Shown piece by piece: positions 20,041 through 30,291 of a stretch of DNA of 64,000 nt (position 1 is its first letter; each line of letters begins with the position of its first letter). The DNA is from Brevundimonas sp. (GTDB taxonomy: Bacteria; Pseudomonadota; Alphaproteobacteria; Caulobacterales; Caulobacteraceae). Made by a program: the position numbers and the translations under genes. Below the pieces are notes generated by a model. It saw only the letters and a list, made by a program, of their open reading frames with translations. It had not been told where the DNA came from and made no database searches. Location: assembly GCA_016742215.1 (NCBI GenBank), contig JACVCC010000004.1:309006-373005 (forward strand), given 5' to 3'.

Positions 20041-21207
20041 ATGACCACCTCGCGCCTGCCCGTTTCCGTCTTCACCGCCGCCGCCGTTGGCACAGTGATC
20101 GGCTTCGGCGGCACGGTCGCGCTGGTGGTGCAGGCCGGGCAGGTGCTGGGCGCGTCGCCGGCGCAGATCGTCTCCATGGTCACCGCCCTGTGCCTCGGCA
20201 TCGGCGTGCCCGGAATGCTGCTCAGCTGGCGGCTGAAGGTTCCGATCATTCTGGCCTGGTCCACGCCGGGAGCGGCCCTGCTGGCGGCCTCGACCCTCGG
20301 CCTCGGCTGGCCGACCGCGATCGGCGCCTTCATGCTGGCCGGCGCGATGATGGTCGTGACGGGGCTGGTCCCGGCGTTGGGCCGGCTGGCGGCGCGCATC
20401 CCCGGCGGCATCGCCTCGGCCATGCTGGCGGGCGTGCTGCTGCCGTTCTGCATCAAGCTGTTCCTGGTCTTCCCGACCGATATCGCGCTCGCCGCAGGCC
20501 TGTTCGCCGTCTTCCTGGTCATGCGTCGTCTGGCGCCGACGTGGGCCCTGCCCGCCGTACTGGTCGGCGCCTTCGCAGTGCTCGCCGTCCGGGGTCAGGT
20601 CACCCTGCCGCCCGGAACCGGAGCCTTCGGCGAACTTCACCCGGTTCTGCCGGTGTTCGACCCGGTCGCCGCGATCAGCCTGGCCGTGCCGCTGTTCCTC
20701 GTGACTCTCGTCTCGCAGAACCTGCCGGGGCTGGTGGTGCTGAAGGCCTCGGGGTTCGAGCCGCCGCCCGGACCGCTGTTGCTGTCGACCGGCCTGGCGA
20801 CGGTCGTGCTGGCGCCGTTCGGGGCCTACGGGATCAATCTGGCGGCTATCGTGGCGGCCATCTGCACCGGTCCGGACGCCCATCCGGATCCGTCGCGCAG
20901 GTGGTGGGTCAGGGTGATCTACGGGGCCCTTTATCTGGTCGTCGCCCTGTTCGCCGCGCCGCTGGCCGGGCTGTTCATCGCCATGCCGTCGGCGGCTCTG
21001 GCGGTGCTGACGGGTCTGGCCCTTATCGGACCGCTGACGGGCGCCCTGACCGGCGCCATGGCCGAGCCGAAGGACCGGGAAGGGGCCGTCATCGCGTTCG
21101 CGGCCACCGCCTCGGGCGTGGCCCTGTTCGGCATCGGCTCGGCCTTCTGGGGCCTGCTGGCGGGCTTCTTGGCGCTGGCGGCGCTTCGCTGGCGCAAGGC
21201 GGGCTGA
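20041..21207 (+). CDS. Benzoate/H+ symporter BenE-family transporter
   Basis: PIILAWSTPGAALLAAS; LVSQNLPGLVVLKASGFEPPP; LAPFGAYGINLAAIVAAICTG. Confidence 0.9.
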   Translation: MTTSRLPVSVFTAAAVGTVIGFGGTVALVVQAGQVLGASPAQIVSMVTALCLGIGVPGMLLSWRLKVPIILAWSTPGAALLAASTLGLGWPTAIGAFMLAGAMMVVTGLVPALGRLAARIPGGIASAMLAGVLLPFCIKLFLVFPTDIALAAGLFAVFLVMRRLAPTWALPAVLVGAFAVLAVRGQVTLPPGTGAFGELHPVLPVFDPVAAISLAVPLFLVTLVSQNLPGLVVLKASGFEPPPGPLLLSTGLATVVLAPFGAYGINLAAIVAAICTGPDAHPDPSRRWWVRVIYGALYLVVALFAAPLAGLFIAMPSAALAVLTGLALIGPLTGALTGAMAEPKDREGAVIAFAATASGVALFGIGSAFWGLLAGFLALAALRWRKAG

Positions 21208-21293
21208 GCCGCCCTCACGACACTGTGTCCGGTCGCCGACTTTACGGCGACGCCGCCTTCTGGCGCCGTGGCGCTCCGAACAGGAGAACGGCC

Positions 21294-21470
21294 ATGGCGC
21301 ACAAGTTCGAGATCTACAAGGACAAGGCGGGCGAGTTCCGCGTCCGCTTCAAATACAACGCCGAAACTATCTTCTCGACCGAAGGCTATTCGTCGAAGAC
21401 CTCGGCGCAGAACGCCATCGACTCGATCAAGAAGAACGGGCCGGACGCGCCGACCGAGGACAACAGCTAG
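21294..21470 (+). CDS. DUF1508 (YegP-like) small protein
   Basis: KFEIYKDKAGEFRVRFKYNAETIFSTEGYSSKTSAQNAIDSIKKN. Confidence 0.85.
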   Translation: MAHKFEIYKDKAGEFRVRFKYNAETIFSTEGYSSKTSAQNAIDSIKKNGPDAPTEDNS

Positions 21471-22009
21471 TCCGGCTCGCGCTCGCCGACCTCGGTCGGG
21501 CGAACCGCCAGCAGCCAGCCGTCCGACAGGTGGACGTCCGGCACGGCCTCACGCGTGAAGGGCAGATACCAGGTCGGGCCACCGGTCGCGGGCGCGATCT
21601 CCAGCATGTCCGAGGCGCCGAAGTTCTGGACCGACTTCACCGTGCCCAGCACCGCGCCCTCGGGATCGCGCGCCTGCAGGCCGATCAGGTCGGTCAGGTA
21701 GAACTCGTCCTCTTCCGGGTCGGGCAGGCGGTCGCGCGGGATGAACAGCTTGAGCCCGCGCAGGGCGTCGGCCTGTTCCTTGGTGGCGATCTCCTTCGCC
21801 TTGCCCACCACGCCGTTCTTGTCCGGCCGGCCCGACAGCAAGGTCAGGCCGGTGGAGCCGTCTGCGCGCAGCAGGTCGCGATAGGCCAGCAGCGCCATCG
21901 GGTCGGCCGTATAGGCCGTCACCCGCACATCGCCGCGCACGCCGAACCCGCCGGCCACCTGGGCCACGAGAATGAGTTTGTCGTCCTGCGCCAATCGCTC
22001 GCTCCGCAT
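21467..22009 (-). CDS. rimM: Ribosome maturation factor RimM
   Basis: VAQVAGGFGVRGDVRVTAYT...DEFYLTDLIGLQA...WYLPFTREAVPDV; downstream of rpsP. Confidence 0.93.
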   Translation of the reverse strand: MRSERLAQDDKLILVAQVAGGFGVRGDVRVTAYTADPMALLAYRDLLRADGSTGLTLLSGRPDKNGVVGKAKEIATKEQADALRGLKLFIPRDRLPDPEEDEFYLTDLIGLQARDPEGAVLGTVKSVQNFGASDMLEIAPATGGPTWYLPFTREAVPDVHLSDGWLLAVRPTEVGEREPD

Positions 22010-22030
22010 GGGGTCAGCCCCGGATAGCAG

Positions 22031-22058
22031 AAAGGCGACGCCCGTGGGCGCCGCCTTT
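22031..22058 (-). terminator. Hairpin between rpsP and rimM (attenuator or partial terminator)
   Basis: AAAGGCG-A-CGCCC-GT-GGGCG-C-CGCCTTT. Confidence 0.5.
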
Positions 22059-22087
22059 CGATGTTCAGTCCGGCGAACCGGAAGACA

Positions 22088-22639
22088 TCAGCCTTCCGAC
22101 TTCTCTTCGGTCGCTTCTTCAGCAGCGGCTTCAGCGGCCGGAGCCTCTTCAGCGGCGACTTCGGCGGCCGGAGCTTCCTCGGCGGCCGGCTCTTCAGCCG
22201 GAGCGGCGGCGGCAGCGGCGGCTTCAGCCTTGGCGCGCTCGGCGGCTTCAGCGGCTTCCACCTTGGCGGCGGCTTCGGCCTCGGCGCGGTCGGCTTCGCG
22301 CTGGGCGCGCTCGGCGGCGCGTTCCTGCGCCTTCTTGCCCGGCTGGGCCTTGTTCGGGTTGTTGCCCTGGGTCCACTTGACCTTGCCGGCCAGCTCTTCG
22401 TTCTGCGACAGGAAGCGCGCGACGCGGTCGGTCGGCTGGGCGCCCTTCGACAGCCACTCCGAGATGCGGTCGGCCTTCAGGGTGACGCGCGGCTGCTCGC
22501 CGTCGCGCGGCAGCATCGGGTTGTACGAACCCACGCGCTCGATGAACTTGCCGTCGCGCGGAGCGTGCGAGTCGGCGACGACGATGTAGTAGTACGGACG
22601 CTTCTTGGCGCCACCACGGGCCAGACGGATCTTCAGCAT
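22088..22639 (-). CDS. rpsP: 30S ribosomal protein S16 with long Ala/Glu-rich tail
   Basis: [42 protein letters not shown]; tail of about 100 residues. Confidence 0.97.
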   Translation of the reverse strand: MLKIRLARGGAKKRPYYYIVVADSHAPRDGKFIERVGSYNPMLPRDGEQPRVTLKADRISEWLSKGAQPTDRVARFLSQNEELAGKVKWTQGNNPNKAQPGKKAQERAAERAQREADRAEAEAAAKVEAAEAAERAKAEAAAAAAAPAEEPAAEEAPAAEVAAEEAPAAEAAAEEATEEKSEG

Positions 22640-22658
22640 TTCAGGTCTCTTTCGGTAG

Positions 22659-24182
22659 TCAGTTCTTTTTGGGGAAGCCGGGGAGGCCCGGAAGCCCTCC
22701 CGGAAGTTGTCCGCCGCCCAGGCCGGCGAGCCGGTCCTGAATGGCTTTCAGTTCGTCGGCGCTCGGCTCGGGCATCTTGCCCCCGCCCATCGCCTTCAGG
22801 CGGGCCATGTCCGGACCGCCCATTCCTCCGCCGCCGAGGCCGCCCAGCATGGCGGCCATCTGCTGCATCTTCTTCGGCCCGCCCCGCGACAGCGACTTGA
22901 CCATGTCGGCCATCTGCCGGTGCTGCTTGAGCAGGCGGTTGATCTCCTGGACCTCGACCCCGGCGCCGGCGGCGATGCGCTTCTTGCGGCTGGCGTTCAG
23001 CAGGTCGGGCTTCTTGCGCTCGGCCTTGGTCATCGAGCTGATGATCGCTTCCTGACGGGCGATCATGCGGTCGTCGACATTGGCGTCGGCCATCTGGGCC
23101 TTCATTTTCGCGACACCGGGCAGCATGCCCATGATGCCCTGAAGACCGCCCATCTTTTTCATCTGCTGAAGCTGGGCGGCGAGGTCGTTCAGGTCGAACT
23201 GCCCCTTGGCCAGCTTGCGGGCCATGGCCTCGGCCTTGGAGGCGTCCAGCTCCTGGCTGGCCTTCTCGACCAGGGCGACGATGTCGCCCTGACCCAGGAT
23301 GCGGCCGGCGACACGGCGGGCATCGAAGACGTCCAGCGCATCGACCTTTTCGCCGGCGCCGAGATACTTGATCGGCAGGCCGGTGACGGCGCGCATCGAC
23401 AGCATGGCGCCGCCGCGGCCGTCGCCGTCGGCGCGGGTCAGCACCAGGCCGGTCAGCGGCAGGCGTTCGTGGAAGGCGCGGGCGGTGCGGACGGCGTCCT
23501 GACCGGTCAGGCTGTCGGCGACCAGCAGGGTCTCGACCGGCTTGGCGACGGCGGCCACCTCGGCCACCTCGGCCATCAGGGCCTCGTCCAGGGTGATCCG
23601 GCCGGCGGTGTCGAGGATCAGGACGTCGAAGCCCTGCAGCTTGGCGGACTGCAGCGCGCGTTTGGTGATCTGGACCGCGCTCTCGCCCTTCACGATCGGA
23701 AGGGTCGTGACCTCGATCTGCTTGCCGAGGGTCTCGAGCTGCTCCATGGCCGCCGGACGACGCGTGTCCAGCGAGGCCATCATGACCTTCTTGCGGTCGA
23801 ACTTCGTCAGACGCAGCGCCAGCTTGGCCGAGGTCGTGGTCTTGCCCGAGCCCTGCAGACCGGCCATCAGGATGACGGCGGGCGGCGTGGCGTTCAGGTT
23901 GACCGGGACAGGCTCCTCGCCGCCCAGCATCTCGATCAGGCCGTCGTAGACGATCTTGACCACCTGATCGGCCGGCTTGACCGAACGGATGACCTCTTCG
24001 CCGGTGGCGCGCTCGGTGGCGAAGGCGATGAAGTCCTTGACGACGGGCAGGGCGACGTCGGCCTCGAGCAGCGCCACGCGAACCTCGCGCATCGCCTCGG
24101 CGACATCCTTTTCGGACAGGGCGCCGCGACCGGTGATCCGGTCGAAGACGCCTGTCAGCCGCTCGTTCAGAGCCTCGAACAT
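22659..24182 (-). CDS. ffh: Signal recognition particle protein Ffh
   Basis: [35 protein letters not shown]; Met-rich C-terminus; operon with rpsP-rimM. Confidence 0.97.
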   Translation of the reverse strand: MFEALNERLTGVFDRITGRGALSEKDVAEAMREVRVALLEADVALPVVKDFIAFATERATGEEVIRSVKPADQVVKIVYDGLIEMLGGEEPVPVNLNATPPAVILMAGLQGSGKTTTSAKLALRLTKFDRKKVMMASLDTRRPAAMEQLETLGKQIEVTTLPIVKGESAVQITKRALQSAKLQGFDVLILDTAGRITLDEALMAEVAEVAAVAKPVETLLVADSLTGQDAVRTARAFHERLPLTGLVLTRADGDGRGGAMLSMRAVTGLPIKYLGAGEKVDALDVFDARRVAGRILGQGDIVALVEKASQELDASKAEAMARKLAKGQFDLNDLAAQLQQMKKMGGLQGIMGMLPGVAKMKAQMADANVDDRMIARQEAIISSMTKAERKKPDLLNASRKKRIAAGAGVEVQEINRLLKQHRQMADMVKSLSRGGPKKMQQMAAMLGGLGGGGMGGPDMARLKAMGGGKMPEPSADELKAIQDRLAGLGGGQLPGGLPGLPGFPKKN

Positions 24183-24288
24183 TCACTACCTCGTTTGGCG
24201 CAGGTGAAACGGCTCCATACGACAACGGCCTCTGGCGACGATCACGTCGGCAGAGGGTTCTCGCCCACCTCGTCCGGACATCCCTGAA

Positions 24289-24315
24289 GCGCTAACGCTA
24301 CGCTGCTTGAGCGCG
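24289..24315 (+). repeat. Probable truncated copy of the cloverleaf repeat
   Basis: GCGCTAACGCT-ACGCTGCTTGAGCGCG keeps the outer-stem and central-arm left strands but lacks the side hairpin and right half. Confidence 0.45.
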
Positions 24316-24474
24316 GGAACCGGGGTCGTGTGGGAGGAGACGCGAGGTTCACTTGCGTCGGAAGCGGCGGCTTATGGCGGAAAAGTCAGGCCAAGACAAG
24401 GCGCGGGCGGCAGCCGACCCTTGTCAGCCCTGCAGGGTCATCGTCTAGTCCGCACCGAACAGGGAGCTGAACAC

Positions 24475-26448
24475 ATGATCCGCAGGACTGTCCGCCCGTT
24501 GGCCCTCGCCGCCGTACTGCTGGCGACCACCGCCCCGCTGGCCATCGCCCAGACCGCCGAGGCGCCTCAGCGGCGTGAGGTCGGGGCGCTCGTCTATGAC
24601 GGCGTGCCGGCGATCCCGGCCAGCCTGCGCCCGCAGATCCAGCGGTATCGCAACGCCCGCGGCGCCGGCTTCCAGGACTGGATGGCCGACGGCTCCATCC
24701 TGATCAGCACCCGCTTCGGCGAAACCTCCCAGCTGCACCGCGTCGCCGCCCCAGGCGCCGACCGCCGTCAGCTGACCTTCTTCGGCGAGCCGATCGGCGG
24801 CGCCGCGGTGATCCCGGGCACCAACCGCTACGCCTATTCCCGCGACTCCGGCGGGGCCGAGTATTTCCAGATCTATCTGGCCGCAGAACATGGCGGCGAG
24901 GTCGCCCTGACCGAGGCCGGCACCCGCAACCAGAACCTGCTCTTCTCCCGCGACGGCAGGACCGCCTACTGGTCCCAGGTCCGCCCGGGCCAGTCGACCT
25001 ATGAGATCATCCAGGGCAGCGTCGAACGTCCGGGCGAGCGCCGCGTCGTCTATCGGGCCGAGGGCAGCTGGGCGCCGGCGGATGTCTCCGCCGACGGCCG
25101 CACCCTGCTGATGAGCCGCTACATCTCCGTGCAGGAGAGCGAACTGTGGGTGCTGGACCTGACGACCGGTCAGGCGCGGGAGCTGCGACCGACCGACGGG
25201 AAGATTTCCTGGGGCGACGCCTCGCTGACTCCGGACGGCCGCAGCGTCATCGCCACCAGCGACGAGGGCTCGGACTTCAGCCGGCTAGTTCAGGTCTCGG
25301 TCGCCGACGGATCGGTCACCCCACTGACCGACGATCTGAACTGGGATGTCGAGGGCGTCGAGCTATCCGATGACGGCCGCCTGCTGGCGTACACGGTCAA
25401 CGAGGACGGGTATGCCAAGGTCCATGTGCGCGACCTGCGCACCCGCCGCGCCCTGCCCCAGCCCGAGCTGCCGGTCGGCACCGCAGGCGGTCTGGAGTTC
25501 TCGCCGGATGGCCGCACCCTGGCCCTGACCCTGTCGACGCCCTCCAGCTCGGGCGACGTCTGGACATGGGACGTCGAGAACGGCGGCCTGACCCGCTGGA
25601 CCGAGTCCGAGGTCGGTCCGGTGGATCCCTCGACCTTCGTGACGCCGGAACTGGTCCGCTTCGACTCCTTCGACGGCCTCAGCGTCCCGGCCTTCGTCTA
25701 CAAGCCGCGCGAGATCGACGGCCGCGCGCCGGTCATCATCGACATCCACGGTGGTCCCGAAGGCCAGTCGCGGCCCGGCTTCAATCCCGGCTACCAGCAA
25801 TGGGTCAACGACCTCGGCGCCGTGGTGATCGTGCCGAACGTCCGCGGCTCGACTGGCTACGGCAAGGCCTATGTGGCCATGGACAACGGTCCGCTGCGCC
25901 AGAACTCTGTGAAGGACATCGGCGCCCTGCTGGACTGGATCGCGACCCAGCCCGACCTCGATCCCTCCCGCGTCGTCGTCCACGGCGGCTCGTACGGCGG
26001 CTTCATGGTGCTGGCCGCCAGCGCTGCCTATCCGGACCGTCTGGCCGGCGTGGTGGACATCGTCGGCATCTCGAACTTCGTCAGCTTCCTGCAGAACACC
26101 GAGGGCTATCGCCGCGACCTGCGCCGGGCCGAGTATGGCGACGAGCGCGACCCGGAGATGCGGGCCGTTTTCGACCAGATCTCGCCGCTGAACCTGACCG
26201 ACCGCATGACCGCGCCCTTGCTGGTGATCCAGGGCGCCAACGACCCGCGCGTACCACGCTCGGAAGCCGAACAGATCGTCTCGGCAGTCCGCGGTCACGA
26301 CCGCCCGGTCTGGTATCTGCTGGCGATGGATGAGGGCCACGGCTTCCGAAAGAAGACCAACTCCGACGCCCAGGCCGAGGTGACCAACCTGTTCCTGCGT
26401 CAGGTCTTCGGCCTGCCGACGGACCCGACCGCCGCGGGATCACGCTAG
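24475..26448 (+). CDS. S9 family peptidase, secreted (WD40-like propeller + POP domain)
   Basis: Signal peptide MIRRTVRPLALAAVLLATTAPLAIAQ; DIHGGPEGQSRPGF; GGSYGGFMVLA; DEGHGFRKKTN. Confidence 0.92.
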   Translation: MIRRTVRPLALAAVLLATTAPLAIAQTAEAPQRREVGALVYDGVPAIPASLRPQIQRYRNARGAGFQDWMADGSILISTRFGETSQLHRVAAPGADRRQLTFFGEPIGGAAVIPGTNRYAYSRDSGGAEYFQIYLAAEHGGEVALTEAGTRNQNLLFSRDGRTAYWSQVRPGQSTYEIIQGSVERPGERRVVYRAEGSWAPADVSADGRTLLMSRYISVQESELWVLDLTTGQARELRPTDGKISWGDASLTPDGRSVIATSDEGSDFSRLVQVSVADGSVTPLTDDLNWDVEGVELSDDGRLLAYTVNEDGYAKVHVRDLRTRRALPQPELPVGTAGGLEFSPDGRTLALTLSTPSSSGDVWTWDVENGGLTRWTESEVGPVDPSTFVTPELVRFDSFDGLSVPAFVYKPREIDGRAPVIIDIHGGPEGQSRPGFNPGYQQWVNDLGAVVIVPNVRGSTGYGKAYVAMDNGPLRQNSVKDIGALLDWIATQPDLDPSRVVVHGGSYGGFMVLAASAAYPDRLAGVVDIVGISNFVSFLQNTEGYRRDLRRAEYGDERDPEMRAVFDQISPLNLTDRMTAPLLVIQGANDPRVPRSEAEQIVSAVRGHDRPVWYLLAMDEGHGFRKKTNSDAQAEVTNLFLRQVFGLPTDPTAAGSR

Positions 26449-26565
26449 GTCGAGCCCGAACGGGGATCGAACGCACTTCCGGTTACAGCGTTGGCCTTTG
26501 GCATGGCCGATCCGCAAACCCCTGATACGGTGACGCTTCCAGCCTCCCCGCTGAGAGCATCACAG

Positions 26566-29262
26566 ATGAACGCTGCCGCCGACGATCAACTGCGCGAGGA
26601 AGTCCGCCTGCTCGGCGGGCTGCTAGGCGAGGTCATCCGTGACGAGGGCGGGCAGGAGCTCTACGACCGCATCGAGGCGGTGCGGCAGGCCTCGGTCGCC
26701 TGGCACAGGGATGCGGGCTCTGCGGACGCCGAGCGGCTGGAAGCCCTGCTGGGCGAGCTGTCGCTGGATCAGGCCGTGGGGCTGGCCCACGGCTTCGCCG
26801 TCTTCTCCCTGCTGGCCAATGTGGCCGAGGATCGCGCCGGCCAGCGTCGCGCGCGCTTGCAGACCGCCGAGGGCGACCGCCCGGACACCGCCGACGGCGC
26901 CCTGGCCCGGTTGGAGGCCGCCGGCCGCACCACCGCCGACGCCCGCGACCTGCTGGCCGGCGCCCTGATCTCGCCGGTGCTGACCGCCCACCCCTCGGAG
27001 GTGCGGCGCAAGAGCGTGATCGACCGTATCGCCGCCGTCTCGGATGTGCTGGACGCCTGTGACCGCAACGGGCCCGCCTGCGATCTGGAAACCCGGAACG
27101 CCGGCCTGCGCCGGCAGGCGACCATCCTGTGGACCACGCGCCTGGCCCGGCAGGCCGGATTGAAGGTGCAGGACGAGATCGACACGGTCGTCTCCTTCCT
27201 CGACAGCATCTTCCTGCATGTCGCCCCGGCCCAGCTGGCCGACTGGCGCAAGCGGCTGGACGCGCCGGATCTCGAGGCTTTCATCCGCATCGGCACCTGG
27301 GTCGGCGGCGATCGGGACGGCAATCCCAATGTCGACGGAGCGGTGCTGGAAGCCGCCATCGCCGCCCAGTCGCGGGCCGTGCTTCGCTTCTATCTGCGCG
27401 AAGTGAACGCGCTCGGCGCCGAGCTGAGCCTGTCAGCTTCCCTCGCCGACGTCTCCGCCGAGCTGGCGGCCTTGGCTAGCGCGTCCGGTGACACGTCGCC
27501 CCACCGTGCGGACGAGCCCTATCGCCGGGTCCTGAGCCATGTGTACGCCCGGCTGGCGGCGACCCATCCCGTGCTGACCGGCCAGCCCGCGCCGTTGGCG
27601 GCCCTTTTCGAGGCCGAACCCTATTCCGGCCCGGACGCCTTCCGCGCCGATCTGAAGGTCATCCGCGACAGCCTCATCGCCCATCACGGAGCCATCTTCG
27701 CCGACGACCGCCTGGCCCGACTGATCACCGCCGCCGACATCTTCGGTTTCCACATGGCGACGCTGGACCTGCGCCAGAACGCCGACGTGCACGAGCGGGT
27801 CGTGGCCGACCTGTTGAAGGTCGCCGGCGTCTGTCCCGACTATCTGGCGCTGGACGAGGACGCCCGGCTGGATCTGCTGTCCGCCGAGCTCGCCTCCGGC
27901 CGCCTGCTGTTCAATGCCTGGGCGGAGTACGAGCCGGAGACGATCAAGGAGCGTGAAATCCTGCTGGCCGCAGCCCGCGTGCTGGCCCGGTTCGGGCCGC
28001 AGGCGATCCGGACCCACATCGTCTCCAAGACCGACGCCCCGTCCGATCTGCTGGAGGTCTATCTGCTGCTCAAGGAGGTCGGGCTGTATCGCCCCGAAGC
28101 GCCAGAGACCTGCCCGATCCAGGCGGCCGCCCTGTTCGAGACCATCGACGACCTTCGCGCCTCGCGCCCGACCATGGAGCGGGTGCTGAAGGAGCCCTCC
28201 GCCCTCGCCGTCGCCCGGGCGCGCGGGGTCCAGGAGGTGATGATCGGCTATTCGGACTCCAACAAGGACGGCTCCTACCTGACCTCGACCTGGGAGCTGC
28301 ATCAGGCGTCGCGGGAACTGCTGGACGTCGTCGGCGAGGCCGGAGTGCGGCTACAGTTGTTCCACGGTCGGGGCGGCGCCGTGGGCCGCGGCGGCGGCTC
28401 CAGCTTCGCCGCCGTGCTGGGCCAGCCGCAGGGTACCGTTGCCGGCCGCATTCGCGTGACGGAACAGGGCGAGGTCATCGCCAACAAGTACGGCGAGCCT
28501 GAGGTCGCACGCCGCAACCTCGACGCCCTGACCTGCGGCGTTCTGCTGGCCTCGCTGGCTCCGCCGCCGGACGCCGAACTGACCCGCCGCCACGGCGCGA
28601 CGCTGGACCGGCTGTCCGCCGCCTCGATGCAGGCCTATCGGAAGCTGGTCTACGAGACCGACGGCTTCGTCGACTATTTCCGCGCCGCCACCCCCATCGC
28701 CGAGATCGCCGATCTGAAGATCGGCTCGCGGCCGGCGTCGCGCTCGACCTCGACCGCCATCGAGGATCTGCGCGCCATTCCCTGGGTGTTCAGCTGGAGC
28801 CAGAGCCGGGTGATGCTGCCGGGCTGGTTCGGCTTCGGCTCGGCGATCGAGGGCGTCGAGTCGGGCGAACTGCAAACGATGTACCGCGACTGGCCCTTCT
28901 TCCGGACGCTGGTGCAGAACATGGAGATGGTCATGGCCAAGGCCGACATGACCATCGCCCGCCGTTACGCCTCGCTGGTCCCGGACCGCGCCCTGGCCGA
29001 CCGCATCTTCGGCGAGATCCTGACGGAGTGGGAGCGGACCGAGGCCGCGGTCCTGACAATCACCGGGCAGGAGGCCCTGCTGGGCGGCCAGCCCGAGCTG
29101 GACCGGCTGATCCGCCTGCGCATGCCCTATGTCGAACCGCTGAACCATGTGCAGATCGAGCTGATCCGCCGCCGCCGCGCCGGTGACGACGACCCGCGCG
29201 TGCGGGAGGGCATTCTGCTGGCCCTGAACGGCGTCGCCGCCGGCCTGCGCAACAGCGGCTGA
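26566..29262 (+). CDS. ppc: Phosphoenolpyruvate carboxylase
   Basis: LTAHPSEVRRKSVIDR; GTWVGGDRDGNPNV; MIGYSDSNKDGSYLTS; FHGRGGAVGRGGG; start could extend to 26503. Confidence 0.96.
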   Translation: MNAAADDQLREEVRLLGGLLGEVIRDEGGQELYDRIEAVRQASVAWHRDAGSADAERLEALLGELSLDQAVGLAHGFAVFSLLANVAEDRAGQRRARLQTAEGDRPDTADGALARLEAAGRTTADARDLLAGALISPVLTAHPSEVRRKSVIDRIAAVSDVLDACDRNGPACDLETRNAGLRRQATILWTTRLARQAGLKVQDEIDTVVSFLDSIFLHVAPAQLADWRKRLDAPDLEAFIRIGTWVGGDRDGNPNVDGAVLEAAIAAQSRAVLRFYLREVNALGAELSLSASLADVSAELAALASASGDTSPHRADEPYRRVLSHVYARLAATHPVLTGQPAPLAALFEAEPYSGPDAFRADLKVIRDSLIAHHGAIFADDRLARLITAADIFGFHMATLDLRQNADVHERVVADLLKVAGVCPDYLALDEDARLDLLSAELASGRLLFNAWAEYEPETIKEREILLAAARVLARFGPQAIRTHIVSKTDAPSDLLEVYLLLKEVGLYRPEAPETCPIQAAALFETIDDLRASRPTMERVLKEPSALAVARARGVQEVMIGYSDSNKDGSYLTSTWELHQASRELLDVVGEAGVRLQLFHGRGGAVGRGGGSSFAAVLGQPQGTVAGRIRVTEQGEVIANKYGEPEVARRNLDALTCGVLLASLAPPPDAELTRRHGATLDRLSAASMQAYRKLVYETDGFVDYFRAATPIAEIADLKIGSRPASRSTSTAIEDLRAIPWVFSWSQSRVMLPGWFGFGSAIEGVESGELQTMYRDWPFFRTLVQNMEMVMAKADMTIARRYASLVPDRALADRIFGEILTEWERTEAAVLTITGQEALLGGQPELDRLIRLRMPYVEPLNHVQIELIRRRRAGDDDPRVREGILLALNGVAAGLRNSG

Positions 29263-29401
29263 TCACCGTTCAGCTTTCCTCGATTTAATGCGGTGTCGCG
29301 ATTTCGCCGCCGAACTCTCACGCAGCCGAAACAGGACAGGCGCATCTCCCGCCCTGTCGCCGTCCCCCGGGCGACAGCCAAGCGATCCGAAGGAGACCGC
29401 C

Positions 29402-29701
29402 ATGAAAATTCTCGCCTCAGTGACCGTTGCCTGCGCCCTCGCCGTCGCCGGCGCCGCCTCCGCCCAGGAAGCCCGTATCGCCTACGGCGATCTCGACCTG
29501 ACCACCGCCGCGGGCGCCCAGGCCTTCGACGTCCGCATCCAGGCCGCCGCCCGCAAGCTGTGCCGCGAAGCCCGCCGCCCCGGCAGCGCCATCCCGGACC
29601 AGGACTACTGCCGCGCCGCCGTCCAGAACGAAGCCGTGCGCAACCTGCCGGCGACCTCGCGCGCCGACTACGCCTCGGCCCGACGCACCGTCGAACTGTA
29701 G
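29402..29701 (+). CDS. UrcA-family protein
   Basis: Signal peptide; IAYGDLDLTTAAGAQAFDVRIQAAARKLCRE...YCRAAV. Confidence 0.8.
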   Translation: MKILASVTVACALAVAGAASAQEARIAYGDLDLTTAAGAQAFDVRIQAAARKLCREARRPGSAIPDQDYCRAAVQNEAVRNLPATSRADYASARRTVEL

Positions 29702-29711
29702 GACGGAACAC

Positions 29712-29737
29712 CCGGAGCCGGCCCCGGCCGGCTCCGG
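29712..29737 (+). terminator. GC-rich hairpin after the first UrcA gene, no U-tract
   Basis: CCGGAGCCGGCC-CC-GGCCGGCTCCGG. Confidence 0.4.
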
Positions 29738-29881
29738 CGCCTACACATAAGCCAGACTTGTTTCTGACTTTGCCATTCTCGGCCTGAAGTCACCTATTTG
29801 TCGCGCTTCTGCTCTGGCGGTCGTCACATAAGCCCATCATCTGCCTTGTCGTCGCACACACCGCGACAGGAGGATGATCCG

Positions 29882-30202
29882 ATGACCAAGACCCTGCTTT
29901 CCGTCGCCGCCCTTGGCCTGCTGACGGCCGCCCCCGCCTTCGCCCAGGACACCGTTCGCGTCCGCGTGAACGATCTGGACCTGTCGACCCGCGCCGGCGC
30001 CGTCGCCTTCGACGCGCGCGTCGCCGCCGAGGCCCGCACCGCCTGCCTGCGCGGCTCGCGCTCGATCCCCAACGCCATCTGCATCCAGCGCGTCCAGCGC
30101 GAGGTGCTGGCCCAGCTGCCACAGGCCCGTCAGGACGACTACGCCCGCGCCCGTCGCGCCGGCGACATCGAGGCGCGCGCCACCCCGGCCTGGCCGGCCT
30201 GA
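29882..30202 (+). CDS. UrcA-family protein (second copy)
   Basis: Signal peptide; VRVNDLDLSTRAGAVAFDARVAAEARTACLR...ICIQRVQREV. Confidence 0.8.
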   Translation: MTKTLLSVAALGLLTAAPAFAQDTVRVRVNDLDLSTRAGAVAFDARVAAEARTACLRGSRSIPNAICIQRVQREVLAQLPQARQDDYARARRAGDIEARATPAWPA

Positions 30203-30253
30203 CCGACGCCCGCGGCAGGAGGGTTCGGGTCCCTGTCGCCGACCGTCAAAGCA

Positions 30254-30290
30254 AAAGGCCCCGCGGATCGCTCCGCGGGGCCTTTCTTTT
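30254..30290 (+). terminator. Rho-independent terminator
   Basis: AAAGGCCCCGCGGA-TCGC-TCCGCGGGGCCTTT followed by CTTTTT. Confidence 0.9.
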
Positions 30291-30291
30291 T

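Noticed and set aside
22633-24225. 530-aa minus-strand ORF overlapping ffh
   Set aside because: Alternative frame; the Ffh frame carries all conserved SRP54 motifs.
24183-24474. Possible SRP RNA (ffs) or other structured ncRNA next to ffh
   Set aside because: No GGTCAGG/GGAAGCAGCC-type SRP RNA core or other known ncRNA signature could be read.
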